A stretch of 29,804 nucleotides of DNA from Phycisphaerales bacterium (GCA_029212425.1 JARGNC010000007.1:1-29804), one strand, 5' to 3'. Positions 14,164-23,941 are shown, numbered from the stretch's first letter. A program made the numbers and translations. Notes: generated by a model from the letters alone, not told the origin.

Positions 14164-14967
14164 TCATTCAGCTTTGGTATCGAGTGATCGGATCTTGATG
14201 TCGTTGATCGCGGGAAACTGGGATCTCCATTGGTGTACGACATCGGGATCGATTTCGACACTCAGCACACTCTCTTGGTTTTCGAGTTCGCCGAGGATGT
14301 CACCCTTCGGGCTGATCGCGATGGTGCCACCGTTGTATTGCAGGTATGGATCCAAACCGCAACGGTTGATGCCGAGGACGAACGCTTGGTTTTCGATCGC
14401 GCGTGCGATCAAGAGTGCACGCCAGTGGTGCTGTCGAGGGCTTGGCCAATTGGCGCCGAGGACAAACATCTCCGCGCCATCGATTGCGCCTTTGCGGAAC
14501 AGTTCGGGAAAGCGGAGGTCATAGCAAATTGCGGGGCAGACTTTGATCGCGTGCGGGGCTTCGCCCCATGTGTATTGCTCGAGTATGTGTCCGCCTTGGA
14601 AGGATTGTGGTTCGTTTCCCATGGAGAAAGGATGGATCTTGTGGTACTCACACAATGGAGTTCCAGATTCTGGTGAGAGAATCGTGGCGCAGTTGAATGC
14701 GAGTTGATCTTTTGCTGGGACGATCGTGCGGGAGCCTTGAATGATGCAGTTGTACTCGGTTGCGAGGGCTCGTAGGAAGTTGAGAGTTTTGTTATCACTG
14801 TCTTGTGTGGTGTCGATGTTGAGTGAGAAACCAGAGTCGAAGAGTTCGGGAAGCGCGATGAGATCGCCTGGGGTTGGCGAAACCGATTCGATGAGTGATC
14901 GGACCTTTGTGAAGTTTGCTTCCGGAGATTCCCACTGGATGTCGAGTTGAACGAGGTGTGCTTTCAT
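14164..14967 (-). CDS. Carbon-nitrogen hydrolase (nitrilase superfamily, omega-amidase-like)
   Basis: 267-residue cytoplasmic hydrolase with the complete nitrilase-superfamily triad: Glu41 in ALPELFDSGFS, Lys110 in YHKIHPFS and nucleophile Cys148 in PAICYDLRFPELFR. The Lys and Cys contexts resemble the omega-amidase/Nit2 branch, which hydrolyses alpha-keto acid amides such as 2-oxoglutaramate; substrate is inferred. Two adjacent ATGs (14970 and 14967) are possible; 14967 gives a 7-base spacing from GGAG at 14975-14978. It begins 17 bases after the addA stop on the same strand, so it is probably the last gene of the addB-addA transcript although no functional link is known. Confidence 0.9.
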   Translation of the reverse strand: MKAHLVQLDIQWESPEANFTKVRSLIESVSPTPGDLIALPELFDSGFSLNIDTTQDSDNKTLNFLRALATEYNCIIQGSRTIVPAKDQLAFNCATILSPESGTPLCEYHKIHPFSMGNEPQSFQGGHILEQYTWGEAPHAIKVCPAICYDLRFPELFRKGAIDGAEMFVLGANWPSPRQHHWRALLIARAIENQAFVLGINRCGLDPYLQYNGGTIAISPKGDILGELENQESVLSVEIDPDVVHQWRSQFPAINDIKIRSLDTKAE

Positions 14968-14984
14968 CATGGTTCTCCGGATGA

Positions 14985-17900
14985 CTATAGATCGACGATT
15001 CCTGGTGTCGCGGTGAAGACGATGGAGACACGGACCTTGGATTCGTCGGTGTGGTACATCTTTGCCGCGGCTTGTCTGTAGAGAACCATTTGGGTTTGGT
15101 GTTTATTCGCAAACTCGATCAGCTCAGAATCGCTTAGCCCCTTTGCAGCACGATCTGTTTTGAAATCGACGATGTGGATAGTGGTGACTTTACCATGTTT
15201 GTCTCTACCGAGAACCAAGCGATCGAATCTTCCTTGCACAAGCCGGTCTTCACTTTGATGGCCAAGCCGAACTGCGAATGCTTGTTCATGCGCAACGCTT
15301 GCGGAGGTTGTATCCGGAGAGTTGTTTATCCAAACGGCTTGATCAAACACGATCTGTGTAGGTGCAGAGAGTGTGGAATTGATTTCGTGAATGACCGAGT
15401 CCACCATGCTTTGTGGATACCCGATTTGAAGAAGCTCGCTTTGAATCTCGGATAGGTCGAAGTCTTGTGAATCAAGCCAATCGATTTGCTCGAATCCTTG
15501 GTGGAGACACTCGCCGTATTGCCGCGCGGTGGAACCGAATCCGGAATGCTCCAGCAGGGATGAAGCGTTGATCGATGTGGATCCGTGTTGCTTCGATGGT
15601 GTCAGCGATTTGAGATGGCCTGCATCAACTGATTTGGGGGGCTGAATTCGCAGTTCGATTGGTTGGGTTGGCTGCTTCGATGGAGTTTCGGGTTTGTTGG
15701 TGATTGGTGTTGACCAGTCGATCTGTGTAGATCTCTCGTAGAGGATTGATCCCGGCATGCAAGGAGAGTCCGGCGCCAGCGCCGCGCGGATGACATGAGC
15801 GGGGTAGAGCTTGAAAGATTTGGCGGGGTCGTTCATTCGTCCAGCTTTGTCTGAGGGGACGATCATCTGGAGCGATGATTTGGCGCGTGTCATCGCTACA
15901 TACAGACAGCAGAGCTCTTCGTTGATCTGTGTAAGCAGCGTGTGGTTGTGTAGGGTTTTGAGTTCTGGATGGATGATTTGAAGACCGCTCTTGGGGTACC
16001 GAGATACTTGAGTGATTGGACCGAGCGGATGATCCCTGCTTGCGGGTATCGAATCTGGTCGGACCCTCCATGAGTCTCCCAAGAGCGGGAGGACAACGAC
16101 ATCAAACTCGAGTCCCTTTGATTTGTGGATTGTCAGGACGCGTACTGGAGTATGTCCGGGTTCGTCGATCTTCCGTGTTTCCGCGATTCTTGCGAGCGTG
16201 GCGGCATCTCGCTTTCCTTCGTCTTGGAGCTTGCCTGCGAGTTCGATGAGTTGGTTGAAACGGATGCAGCTTCGCTTGTCCATGTGCTGAGAACAGGCGC
16301 TGAGCCACTGCGTGAGCATCGGAACACAGCCCTCTCGAACGATACGGCTTCGGAGGTTTGATGCAAGAGCATGCACGAGGCTTGGGGATTGGAGTTGAAG
16401 ATAGTCACCCAGAGGGGTGGAGCGGACATGGTGCAGAGCAGCGGTATCTGATGGGTGGTCGATGAGCTTGAGCATCGACACTGCGACAGCGACGCTTGGA
16501 GAATCGACGAGCGGATTCCCGCGATCTTCGCATGCTTCAACCCCAAGCTTCGCGAGTCTGGTAAGCAGCGGATAGATGTGCTTGCTCTGTCGAACCAGAA
16601 TCGCGATTGATGCGTTGGGTGCTTGTTTTTTCGCTTCTTGTACGCTGTTTGCACACGCCCACAAAACTTCTTCGACTGTTTCCTTATTGTTGATTTCCTC
16701 GTCGCCCTCAGCGACTTTGAGGACGACATGTCCCGGCATGTCCTCCTTGGCAGCTCGGTGAGTTTTGTATTGTTCGTTCCAGTTGATCGCGGCTTTGATT
16801 GCGACCGTGTTTGGGTCTTTCTCGTCTTCTTTGAACACATCGTTGTTCAGGAGATCACCAAACACTTCGTTGACGGCATCGAGCACAATGGGAGATGAAC
16901 GCCAGGACTTTGCGAGTGTTTCTTCGTTGAAGTTTTCCCATCGTTGGGACATTGCGCCGAGGAGTTTGGGCTCGGCTTGTCTCCAGGAATAGAGGGATTG
17001 TTTTTCATCGCCGACGATGAATACGGATCGGTCTTCTTCGTTTTGGCTCAGAAGTTCGTCGAGGATGGGTTCAAGGAGCTTGAACTGGGGCATCGAGGTG
17101 TCCTGGAACTCATCGAGCATGACATGGCGGATACTCGCGTCCAAGCGGTAGTAGAGATGGTCGAGATCACCAGTGACACGGCACTCGTTGAGCAGACGCG
17201 GGGGATCGTCGAATGTGATTTGCCCGCTTTTCATCTTTGTGTTCCGATACACCCTATCAAAGCGGCGCATCAGTTCGTAGATCGCTTTGGTTCTCTCGAC
17301 ATGCTCGGTGCTGACCATGTGTCTTGCATGATCAATCATCGGTATGAGTGGGGTGAGCAGTTCTTCTTCAAACTCCGTTCTGGAATAGGTCGGATAGTTT
17401 CCTGTCGCGAGACCAATTCCGACAACTTTGCCGAGCCCGTTCTCGAACAAGGAATGCCAGTCGTGATCCCTGATCTGCTGGATACAGTTATCGAGTGCTT
17501 TGACCCAGTTCTTATTTGGTTCGCCTTTCTTGGTCTTTGGCACTCCTGCTTTGAGCGCGGCGTCAATGTATTGCTCAAAATCACCAACTTTCAGCGGCTT
17601 GCCGACCGGTTGGATCGAAGTCCAAGGTTCCGGATGTCCCCCTGTTGCGAGGTACATCGCGTATGCGGATTTGATCAACTTCATGATCGATTCATGCGTC
17701 CCCATCTGGATGCGGTCGCCTTGCATTGAGCGGATCAGCTCGACCATTTCAGCGGTGGTTGCTTGAGTGATTGCTTGGTCAACGCATTGTTCTTGGAGGA
17801 TTCTTTCTTCCTCTTCTTCCATGAGCCGATACTGCATCGGGAGTCCGAGCTCGAGACTGAAAGAACTGGCCATACGGGAGAAGAACGAGTCGATTGTCAC

Positions 17901-18224
17901 GATTGATAAGCGATTGAGTTGGCTGATGAGTGACGCGAGGACATCTGCGCATTTTTCGGATGTGAGTGCTGGGAGTTCGATGGCTCCACGAAGTTCTTCG
18001 AGTGATTCCGGGTCAATCACCGCGTTGCTCAATCGCTCGAGCACGCGATGCATCACTTCACCAGCAGCGGCACGGGTGAAGGTTGTTGCGAGCATCCCGG
18101 ATGCGGGCTCGCCTTGGATGAGCAGCTTGATGAATTTGCTGGTGAGATAGAAGGTCTTCCCAGACCCTGCGGAGGCGCGGACGATGGTGTTTGGTGAAAT
18201 CGGATTGGCGTTCTTTGCGATCAC
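14985..18224 (-). CDS. addA: AddA-like helicase-nuclease subunit
   Basis: 1079-residue UvrD/Rep-family (SF1A) helicase with a C-terminal RecB-type nuclease, the engine of AddAB, which resects double-strand breaks for RecA loading. In order: Walker A ASAGSGKT (17-24), TTFTRAAAGEV, TIDSFF, Walker B LDEFQDTS (roughly 370), GDEKQSLYSWR, SWRSSPIVLDAVN, LTIHKSKGLEFDVVVLP and LYVAMTRAKSSL. The PD-(D/E)xK nuclease is visible as GRFDRLVLG followed by IVDFKTD (1018-1024) and QMVLYRQAA. Translation starts at a GTG that overlaps the addB stop as GTGA, with GAGGGAG just upstream, so synthesis of the two subunits is coupled. The length is within the AddA range (about 1100-1250). Confidence 0.92.
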   Translation of the reverse strand: MIAKNANPISPNTIVRASAGSGKTFYLTSKFIKLLIQGEPASGMLATTFTRAAAGEVMHRVLERLSNAVIDPESLEELRGAIELPALTSEKCADVLASLISQLNRLSIVTIDSFFSRMASSFSLELGLPMQYRLMEEEEERILQEQCVDQAITQATTAEMVELIRSMQGDRIQMGTHESIMKLIKSAYAMYLATGGHPEPWTSIQPVGKPLKVGDFEQYIDAALKAGVPKTKKGEPNKNWVKALDNCIQQIRDHDWHSLFENGLGKVVGIGLATGNYPTYSRTEFEEELLTPLIPMIDHARHMVSTEHVERTKAIYELMRRFDRVYRNTKMKSGQITFDDPPRLLNECRVTGDLDHLYYRLDASIRHVMLDEFQDTSMPQFKLLEPILDELLSQNEEDRSVFIVGDEKQSLYSWRQAEPKLLGAMSQRWENFNEETLAKSWRSSPIVLDAVNEVFGDLLNNDVFKEDEKDPNTVAIKAAINWNEQYKTHRAAKEDMPGHVVLKVAEGDEEINNKETVEEVLWACANSVQEAKKQAPNASIAILVRQSKHIYPLLTRLAKLGVEACEDRGNPLVDSPSVAVAVSMLKLIDHPSDTAALHHVRSTPLGDYLQLQSPSLVHALASNLRSRIVREGCVPMLTQWLSACSQHMDKRSCIRFNQLIELAGKLQDEGKRDAATLARIAETRKIDEPGHTPVRVLTIHKSKGLEFDVVVLPLLGDSWRVRPDSIPASRDHPLGPITQVSRYPKSGLQIIHPELKTLHNHTLLTQINEELCCLYVAMTRAKSSLQMIVPSDKAGRMNDPAKSFKLYPAHVIRAALAPDSPCMPGSILYERSTQIDWSTPITNKPETPSKQPTQPIELRIQPPKSVDAGHLKSLTPSKQHGSTSINASSLLEHSGFGSTARQYGECLHQGFEQIDWLDSQDFDLSEIQSELLQIGYPQSMVDSVIHEINSTLSAPTQIVFDQAVWINNSPDTTSASVAHEQAFAVRLGHQSEDRLVQGRFDRLVLGRDKHGKVTTIHIVDFKTDRAAKGLSDSELIEFANKHQTQMVLYRQAAAKMYHTDESKVRVSIVFTATPGIVDL

Positions 18225-21154
18225 GATTCTCCCTCGCTGTTGTCTTCGTCGAGTTCGGGGTCGTTTGATCGGTCGTAGCCACCTGAGTCGAAGCGTTCTC
18301 CTGAGATGAAACCCATGATTCCGTTGCTTGGGGGGTGCTCTCCCATTGGGACGGGTTGGCCTGGCTTGAGATTTCTGATCTCACGCACAATGTCTCGTGC
18401 CGCGTTGTCCGCGGCTTCGAGTTCATCGTCCGACCAATCTGCGAGATGCCACACCGGTTCGTTCTCGCTTGCTGGTATGCCTGCGTATCCGAGTGTGATG
18501 GGTTGATCGCCGAAGAGTGGGTTTACCAGGTGTCGGTAGAGCGGAAGCTGGAGTTTTTTCCATCGGTCTTTGCTCTGGTGCTCTGACTTTGCAGCGGTGA
18601 TCTTCCCGGTCTTGTAGTCCAGCACTTCGACTCGACCATCGTCGTTGATATCGATGCGGTCGACCTTCCCTTTGAGCGGCATCGGGTGGTCATCAACCAT
18701 AAGCGCAGGGCATGTCTCCGGAGGCGGTGTCCATTCCGTATGTGCGATGTGCCATCCCGCACGACGACGCGAGGCTTGGTGGCGTGCGAACCATTCGAGG
18801 CGGTGGCTCAGGAGCTTTGTTTGTATCTGAATCGCAGCGGGTGGGTGTGAGCCAAACTGTGCAGAGGTGTGATGATCGAGTAATGCGCGGAATGCTTCGT
18901 GGATTTTCTCTGCATCGTCGAGATCACGGATCGATGGATCGCTTCCAAATCCATCCAGGACTGCATGGACGATGTTTCCAAGCAGCAGAGGGGAGAGTTC
19001 TCGCGCGGTTAGGTCGAGCTCATTGAGTTTGAGCTTCCGTTCCATATACCAAGCGGCGGGTGAGCGTAGGTAGGCATCAAACTCGGTCACAGTCATTGAA
19101 TCTGGTGGGCGGTAGTGCTGATCGATGGTCAATGGTGGTCTGAACTGATCTGTACTGCCTGCTTGTATGGAACTGTGTAGCTTGAGATTGGGTGTGGTGT
19201 CGAGTGATGGGGTTACAAAGCGTTGCACGCGCTTTGCGAGTGTCATGCCTGTGGTTCGCAGGAGTAGACGGCTCGGCGCGACAGGGTCGTTTTTGTCACC
19301 CGTTCGAGGGCAACAGAATATCGCATCTCTCGATGCGTTGATCGCGGTGAGCAGGTACGCATCACGAGCAAACCGATCTTCGTTGGTGAGCATACCCAGT
19401 GTGTTCCGGAGTGAGCCGGGTAGAATTGGGCTGTGGGTGATGCTCTCTGGGATGGATGTTTCGCTCATACCGATGACGACACAGATCGGGGATGGATCCA
19501 AGGCAAGTTCGAGCCAGCCCAGTGTTTCGATTGCATCGCGATTGACTGGGTCAGGGAGGCGAATCTGATCCAAACGATCCAGTATGACGCCCAACGCTTC
19601 TTGAGCTTGAACCAGAGGCATGACCTGTCCGAGCTGGTGTGCTTCATTGATTTCATCGAGTCCTGAACGAATTGCACTGAGTCCTTCAATCACTGGTTGA
19701 TCGTGTTCTGATTGTGGATCGAGATGAGTAGAGCCGTAAATCAGATCAAGCGTCTCGGCGATGGGATCGGTCCACTGATTGAGTGGTTGTGGGGAGCCGA
19801 GGAGTGGTTTGAGCAACTTGTCGATGCAATCAATGACCTGTTGCATGTCTTTTGAAAGATCTTCGCGAACACCGCTCGGGATTTGAACAGCACCGGTTTG
19901 GACATGATCTTGCCGAATCCGATCCATCGATTTGATCCACCACGCTTGTGGTCGTTTTGGAGCTTCATTCGGATCTGTGTCATCGATGGGATCGTCTTTC
20001 CATACTCTGGTGATCGCTTGTTCGATATTGGGATGACGGACCAGTGTTGAGAGGGTGTCGAAGGATTGTTCTTGGAGATGGGAGCGGATTAGATTCAGTA
20101 GCTGTCCAGGGGAGGTGTTGGATGCTGGTTCACCCGATGGCGAATGGATACGGATCCCTCCATGTTGAAAAGTATGTTGAAGGGCAGGTTGACCACAGCG
20201 TGATGCAAATCGAGTGAGTGGGCCGAGCAAGCTCTCGTCAGCGAGACCGATGACGCATGTGCTGGTGTCCAAGGGATTAGCGCGTGATGCAAGCTCGGCC
20301 AACGCGTGCTCGCACATGGATGCTTGGTCATGTTGAAACTGAACTCGGCTTTCATCAATATCGATATTGGAATGTGCCCAAGATTCGGTCTTGACACATC
20401 CAAACTCGTCAAAGAAATCCTGGTGTGAATCAGGAGCGAAAATGAGTGCATCGAGTTCGCATTGAGATCGCTCGATGCATTTGCGCGCGATTGATCCGAG
20501 TTGGGGCATCCCGATGAAGATGAAGTGGCGATTCGCTATGGGAACGGAATCGGTCCCTATCGCGTTCTGCATTGCAACCAATCGATCATCAACGACTCCA
20601 AGGTCGACGAGGATCTGCTCATAGTTCTCCTGAATGCGTCCTAGGCATGCCCATCTTTCGTACTCGGATTCTTCGAGGTCAGGGACTCGTTCTGGACTGA
20701 CATCACGCATCCGAAATCCAGCATCGCAGAGTTCGCTTGCGAGTTTCGAGATCCATGCCCCGATCCCGATCCATTGATCCCAGCGATCCGGTGCTGGTGG
20801 ATCTGGGATGAGACATTCAATGAGAGATTCTGGGCATGCTTGGAGCGCCTGGATCCATGCGAGGGTGCTGGTCGTGCGTGAAGCATGGATGCCTGGAGCA
20901 CCAAAGAGCACAGAGGGAATCTCGAGCGGGGTCAGTATGACAGGGGGGATCATGACGATTTGGTGCTCATCGCAGTGATCCACGAGTATCCCAAGGAGGA
21001 TCCGTGCGGCACGCTTCCCCGGCACAACAAGATGCACAGAGGAAAGATCCAGTTCGTTCGACTCTGTGAGGTGAGTTTGGACAATCCATCGTGAGGCACT
21101 GTGGAGTGCTGGTGTATCCCATCCGAGAAAGTGTCTATTCCACATGGTTGTCAT
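18221..21154 (-). CDS. addB: AddB-like nuclease subunit, no iron-sulfur cysteines
   Basis: 977 residues, partner of AddA. The N-terminus (VHLVVPGKRAARILLG) keeps the helicase-like fold but lacks a GxGKS/T Walker A, as in the alphaproteobacterial AddB type in which AddB is not a motor. A middle segment with VVIGMSETSIPESI and a following LRNTLGMLTNEDRFARDAY is typical of that type. The C-terminal nuclease shows VTEFDAYLRSPAAWYMERKL, GNIVHAVLDGFG, GKVDRIDI and VLDYKTGK (844-851). The position held by a cluster cysteine in Firmicutes AddB (YxxCP) is YLRSP here, and no cysteine follows the nuclease, so the 4Fe-4S cluster is absent. The ATG at 21154 lacks a clear Shine-Dalgarno match; an alternative is 21145. 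It is divergent from the endonuclease gene. Confidence 0.88.
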   Translation of the reverse strand: MTTMWNRHFLGWDTPALHSASRWIVQTHLTESNELDLSSVHLVVPGKRAARILLGILVDHCDEHQIVMIPPVILTPLEIPSVLFGAPGIHASRTTSTLAWIQALQACPESLIECLIPDPPAPDRWDQWIGIGAWISKLASELCDAGFRMRDVSPERVPDLEESEYERWACLGRIQENYEQILVDLGVVDDRLVAMQNAIGTDSVPIANRHFIFIGMPQLGSIARKCIERSQCELDALIFAPDSHQDFFDEFGCVKTESWAHSNIDIDESRVQFQHDQASMCEHALAELASRANPLDTSTCVIGLADESLLGPLTRFASRCGQPALQHTFQHGGIRIHSPSGEPASNTSPGQLLNLIRSHLQEQSFDTLSTLVRHPNIEQAITRVWKDDPIDDTDPNEAPKRPQAWWIKSMDRIRQDHVQTGAVQIPSGVREDLSKDMQQVIDCIDKLLKPLLGSPQPLNQWTDPIAETLDLIYGSTHLDPQSEHDQPVIEGLSAIRSGLDEINEAHQLGQVMPLVQAQEALGVILDRLDQIRLPDPVNRDAIETLGWLELALDPSPICVVIGMSETSIPESITHSPILPGSLRNTLGMLTNEDRFARDAYLLTAINASRDAIFCCPRTGDKNDPVAPSRLLLRTTGMTLAKRVQRFVTPSLDTTPNLKLHSSIQAGSTDQFRPPLTIDQHYRPPDSMTVTEFDAYLRSPAAWYMERKLKLNELDLTARELSPLLLGNIVHAVLDGFGSDPSIRDLDDAEKIHEAFRALLDHHTSAQFGSHPPAAIQIQTKLLSHRLEWFARHQASRRRAGWHIAHTEWTPPPETCPALMVDDHPMPLKGKVDRIDINDDGRVEVLDYKTGKITAAKSEHQSKDRWKKLQLPLYRHLVNPLFGDQPITLGYAGIPASENEPVWHLADWSDDELEAADNAARDIVREIRNLKPGQPVPMGEHPPSNGIMGFISGERFDSGGYDRSNDPELDEDNSEGES

Positions 21155-21379
21155 CGTGTCAATAGTAGGGTGTTGTTGGGAAGATTTGTCATGCTCGACA
21201 TGTTCGTGTTGAGGGTGTTTATAGGGAATATTGTCCGGGTCAGATGCAGCTCTTTTGCCTCCCGATAACCGTTAAAATCGGTTTAAAACAGGACGAATTC
21301 GCTCGGATACTCGATTGTAGCGTGTATCATTTATAAGCAGCGGGCGCGATCCCGTGAGTCCATAAAATCCAGAGATCAC

Positions 21380-21403
21380 CACATCGGTTTCCCTCGCGAT
21401 GTG
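21380..21403 (+). promoter_or_regulatory. Leader hairpin before the endonuclease gene
   Basis: CACATCG pairs with CGATGTG around a 10-base loop and ends 5 bases before the GGAG used by the endonuclease gene. The 267-base gap back to addB also has the repeats AACCG/CGGTT (21267-21283) and overlapping CCGAT/ATCGG (21262-21281), and a small CGGG/CCCG hairpin around 21350. No convincing -35/-10 pair was found. Possible leader regulation is inferred from placement. Confidence 0.3.
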
Positions 21404-21421
21404 ATGCGGAGAGTTGTTTGT

Positions 21422-23146
21422 ATGAAACTATCAGCACCGAATCGTTCTATGACCACAGTATGTTCTGTGATGATGTTGTTTGCCGTCTCGGGTACCGCTC
21501 TCGGCTCGGATCAGTATGATCCACCAGCAAGTTACTACTCTGGAGCAACCGGAACAGGTACAACGCTCAAGACTCAGCTCACCGCAGCGATGTCTGCAGG
21601 TCATATCCAGCGTTCTTACGGCGATTTCCGCGTGATGTCACGGTATGTCGATGTTGATCCGAACAATCCGAGTAATATTTTGCTCGTTTACAATGGTGCT
21701 TCTGTTTCCGGACTTTGGGATTCAGGATCGACTTGGAATCGTGAGCATGTTTGGCCACAGTCCCGTCAGCCGGGGAGTGCTTCAAACTCATCTCGTGGGA
21801 ATCTCGGTGATGCGCATGCGTTGAAGCCCTGCAATCCTTCGATCAATTCCTCGCGTGGGAACAAGCCGTTTGGGTTGTCATCATCCAGCGGAGGGTTCGG
21901 GAGTCTCGGGACTTACTATTTCCCAGGTGATATGGACAAGGGCGATATTGCTCGCAGTTTGTTCTACTCGGATACGCGTTGGTCTTCTCAAGGACTTTCG
22001 CTGGTCAACGGCGTTCCATCCGGAAACCAGATGGGTGATCTATCCTCGCTGCTTGCTTGGCACTACCTCGACGCGCCGGATGAGTTTGAGCGACGCAGAA
22101 ACCATGCAATCTCTGATGTTGCTCTCAATCCGTTCTATTACACGAACAACCGGAATGCGTTCATCGATCACCCCGAGTATGTCTGGTCGATCTATGTTGA
22201 TCAGAATAACGATTCAACAATCTGGGTTGGTTCAACTCCGAACGCTGATGGCTCATCATCTATGACAATCGATTTCAACGCGATTGTTGGTGATTCAACC
22301 AGTTCGGTTCCGGTCACCATCAACAAGGATGGCAGCGATGGCACCTACTACACCGTTACACCAACATCGGGGATCAACACATCGGTCTGGACCAATGCAA
22401 ACGCGTTCCCGATGAACACGCCGAGCGATTCGAGCCAGTTCTCGATCTCGCTTCCTGCAGGTGCAACAGATGTCGCTGGTATGACATCTGAGTTTATCAT
22501 CATTGATAACCTTGATGTCACCAACAGCGGCGGAACGGGAAATGGGAACAACGATGGCGATGATGTCATTACCGTCAACATCAATGTGTTCACTGAAGCT
22601 GCAGGATCACTCGCATCGGGTTCGGCTCTCAATGAGATCACCATCGACCTCGGGACGATCACCCTTGACGGCGGTGACGCGACCGCGGACATTGTCTTCT
22701 TCAACAACGCGGACCTCTCCACTGGTGCTCCGATGGATGTGAATCTGATTTCATCCAGCGGCGACACATCAGCGCTCATCACCGACTTCTCGGAAGTCAC
22801 TTCGGTTCAGGCTCAGGGGAGCGAGAGTATCGAAGCGATCCTGTACGATGACGCTGAGGGTACATTCTCGGCTTCCTTCACCTTCGAATCCGTCAATGCC
22901 GAAGCATTGTTTGGGACTGCTGGATCAGGGACAACGCTGGTTGTGAATCTGATTGGTGAAGTCGGTAGCGGCGTGTGTATCCCGGACTTTGCTGAGCCAT
23001 TTGGTCAACTCAACTTCCTCGATGTTTCCGCATACTTGAATGCGTTCGGGAACCAAGATCTCGCAGCAGACCTCGACAACAGTGGATCGCTGAACTTCCT
23101 CGATGTCTCGGCATTCCTCTCCGCGTACGGCGATGGATGCCCATAA
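21422..23146 (+). CDS. Secreted endonuclease I family nuclease with dockerin-like tail
   Basis: 574 residues. A signal peptide (1 to about 29, ending GTALGS) precedes an endonuclease I / NucM-type domain (about 35-265), a beta-beta-alpha-metal nuclease that cuts DNA or RNA non-specifically outside the cytoplasm. Motifs: STWNREHVWPQSR with the catalytic His (103-115), GDAHALKPCNPSINSSRGN (129-147) and NRNAFIDHPEYVW (243-255). Two beta domains follow (about 270-375 and 385-510). The C-terminus (518-574) is the paired EF-hand-like module ending GCP. Its second loop, DLDNSGSLNFLD, keeps calcium-type ligands; the first, DFAEPFGQLNFLD, is degenerate. The start at 21422 is chosen for the signal peptide and GGAG upstream; GTG 21401 and ATG 21404 are in frame. 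Confidence 0.9.
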   Translation: MKLSAPNRSMTTVCSVMMLFAVSGTALGSDQYDPPASYYSGATGTGTTLKTQLTAAMSAGHIQRSYGDFRVMSRYVDVDPNNPSNILLVYNGASVSGLWDSGSTWNREHVWPQSRQPGSASNSSRGNLGDAHALKPCNPSINSSRGNKPFGLSSSSGGFGSLGTYYFPGDMDKGDIARSLFYSDTRWSSQGLSLVNGVPSGNQMGDLSSLLAWHYLDAPDEFERRRNHAISDVALNPFYYTNNRNAFIDHPEYVWSIYVDQNNDSTIWVGSTPNADGSSSMTIDFNAIVGDSTSSVPVTINKDGSDGTYYTVTPTSGINTSVWTNANAFPMNTPSDSSQFSISLPAGATDVAGMTSEFIIIDNLDVTNSGGTGNGNNDGDDVITVNINVFTEAAGSLASGSALNEITIDLGTITLDGGDATADIVFFNNADLSTGAPMDVNLISSSGDTSALITDFSEVTSVQAQGSESIEAILYDDAEGTFSASFTFESVNAEALFGTAGSGTTLVVNLIGEVGSGVCIPDFAEPFGQLNFLDVSAYLNAFGNQDLAADLDNSGSLNFLDVSAFLSAYGDGCP

Positions 23147-23170
23147 ATCCTTGAGTAGTTTGAAAAACAC

Positions 23171-23200
23171 AAAGGCCACCCGAGTTTGCGGGTGGCCTTT
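23171..23200. terminator. Bidirectional terminator between convergent genes
   Basis: A 12-bp stem, AAAGGCCACCCG with CGGGTGGCCTTT, encloses a 6-base loop. T-runs lie on the outer side in both directions, so it should end both the endonuclease transcript and the opposing CotH operon transcript, whose last stop is 22 bases away. Confidence 0.92.
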
Positions 23201-23221
23201 TTCATTGTCTGGATGGTTTCC

Positions 23222-23941
23222 CTACGGGCAACCCGCTCCGAATGCGGAGAGGAACGCGGAGACATCGAGGAAGTTGTAGTTGCCATCTTGCGTAAAATCT
23301 GCTGCTGTCTCCTGATTGCCAAATGCGGAAAGAAACGCGGAGACATCAAGGAAGTTCAAGTTTTCATCGCCGGTGAAATCAGCGGGGCATTCGATATTGG
23401 TGGTCAGCTGCAAACACGCTTGGATGAGTGAACCTGAGTCGTATGGAGATAAGTCAGAGATTCGCAGTAGCCATTGTCCATCGGGAGATTCTGAAGTAAA
23501 CGAATCCATCGGCATGTTTGGAATCACGAACCCAAAGATGACGGGTGTAGCGGTGGTTGAGCACAGGGACTCTGCGGGGATCAGTGTGTTGTCTGTAAAG
23601 GTCGCATTGAGGTCTTGCCCGCCGCATCCGAACGGCCCTGGGAATCCGTTTGATGGGATGCCCGGTCGATCGAGGAGGGTGATGATGGTCCCAGCAGGAG
23701 ATTCAAGCGTGATGGCAAGATCACCAATCCAGTCATGATTGATGAGCAGTTGGAGGTCTACAGATGAAACGACTTCCGATGCAGCAGCGGAGACTTCGAT
23801 CGGAAGGGTGATACCGGTTGGCGAGTTGTCTGGGATCGGGACATTGGGTGTTATGCAATGATCGCCGGCGTGTGCAGAAGCTGATGCGAGCATTGACAGG
23901 GCAAGCGGCCATGCTTTCAAGGGTGCAATGGTGGGGCTCAT
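23222..23941 (-). CDS. Secreted P-domain protein with dockerin-like tail
   Basis: 239 residues. A signal peptide (to about ASAHA) is followed by a proprotein-convertase P-domain (about 35-178): IPDNSPTGITLPIEV, DLQLLINHDWIGDLAITLES, GTIITLLDRPG and DGQWLLRISDLSPYDSGSL. P-domains are beta-sandwiches that normally sit beside a subtilisin-like protease; here it stands alone, suggesting an adhesion or partner-binding role. Residues from about 183 are a paired dockerin-like module, DFTGDENLNFLD and DFTQDGNYNFLD, both with calcium-type ligands, ending GCP. Its ATG overlaps the stop of the hydrolase gene (ATGA), so translation is coupled. It is the last gene of the CotH operon. Confidence 0.88.
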   Translation of the reverse strand: MSPTIAPLKAWPLALSMLASASAHAGDHCITPNVPIPDNSPTGITLPIEVSAAASEVVSSVDLQLLINHDWIGDLAITLESPAGTIITLLDRPGIPSNGFPGPFGCGGQDLNATFTDNTLIPAESLCSTTATPVIFGFVIPNMPMDSFTSESPDGQWLLRISDLSPYDSGSLIQACLQLTTNIECPADFTGDENLNFLDVSAFLSAFGNQETAADFTQDGNYNFLDVSAFLSAFGAGCP

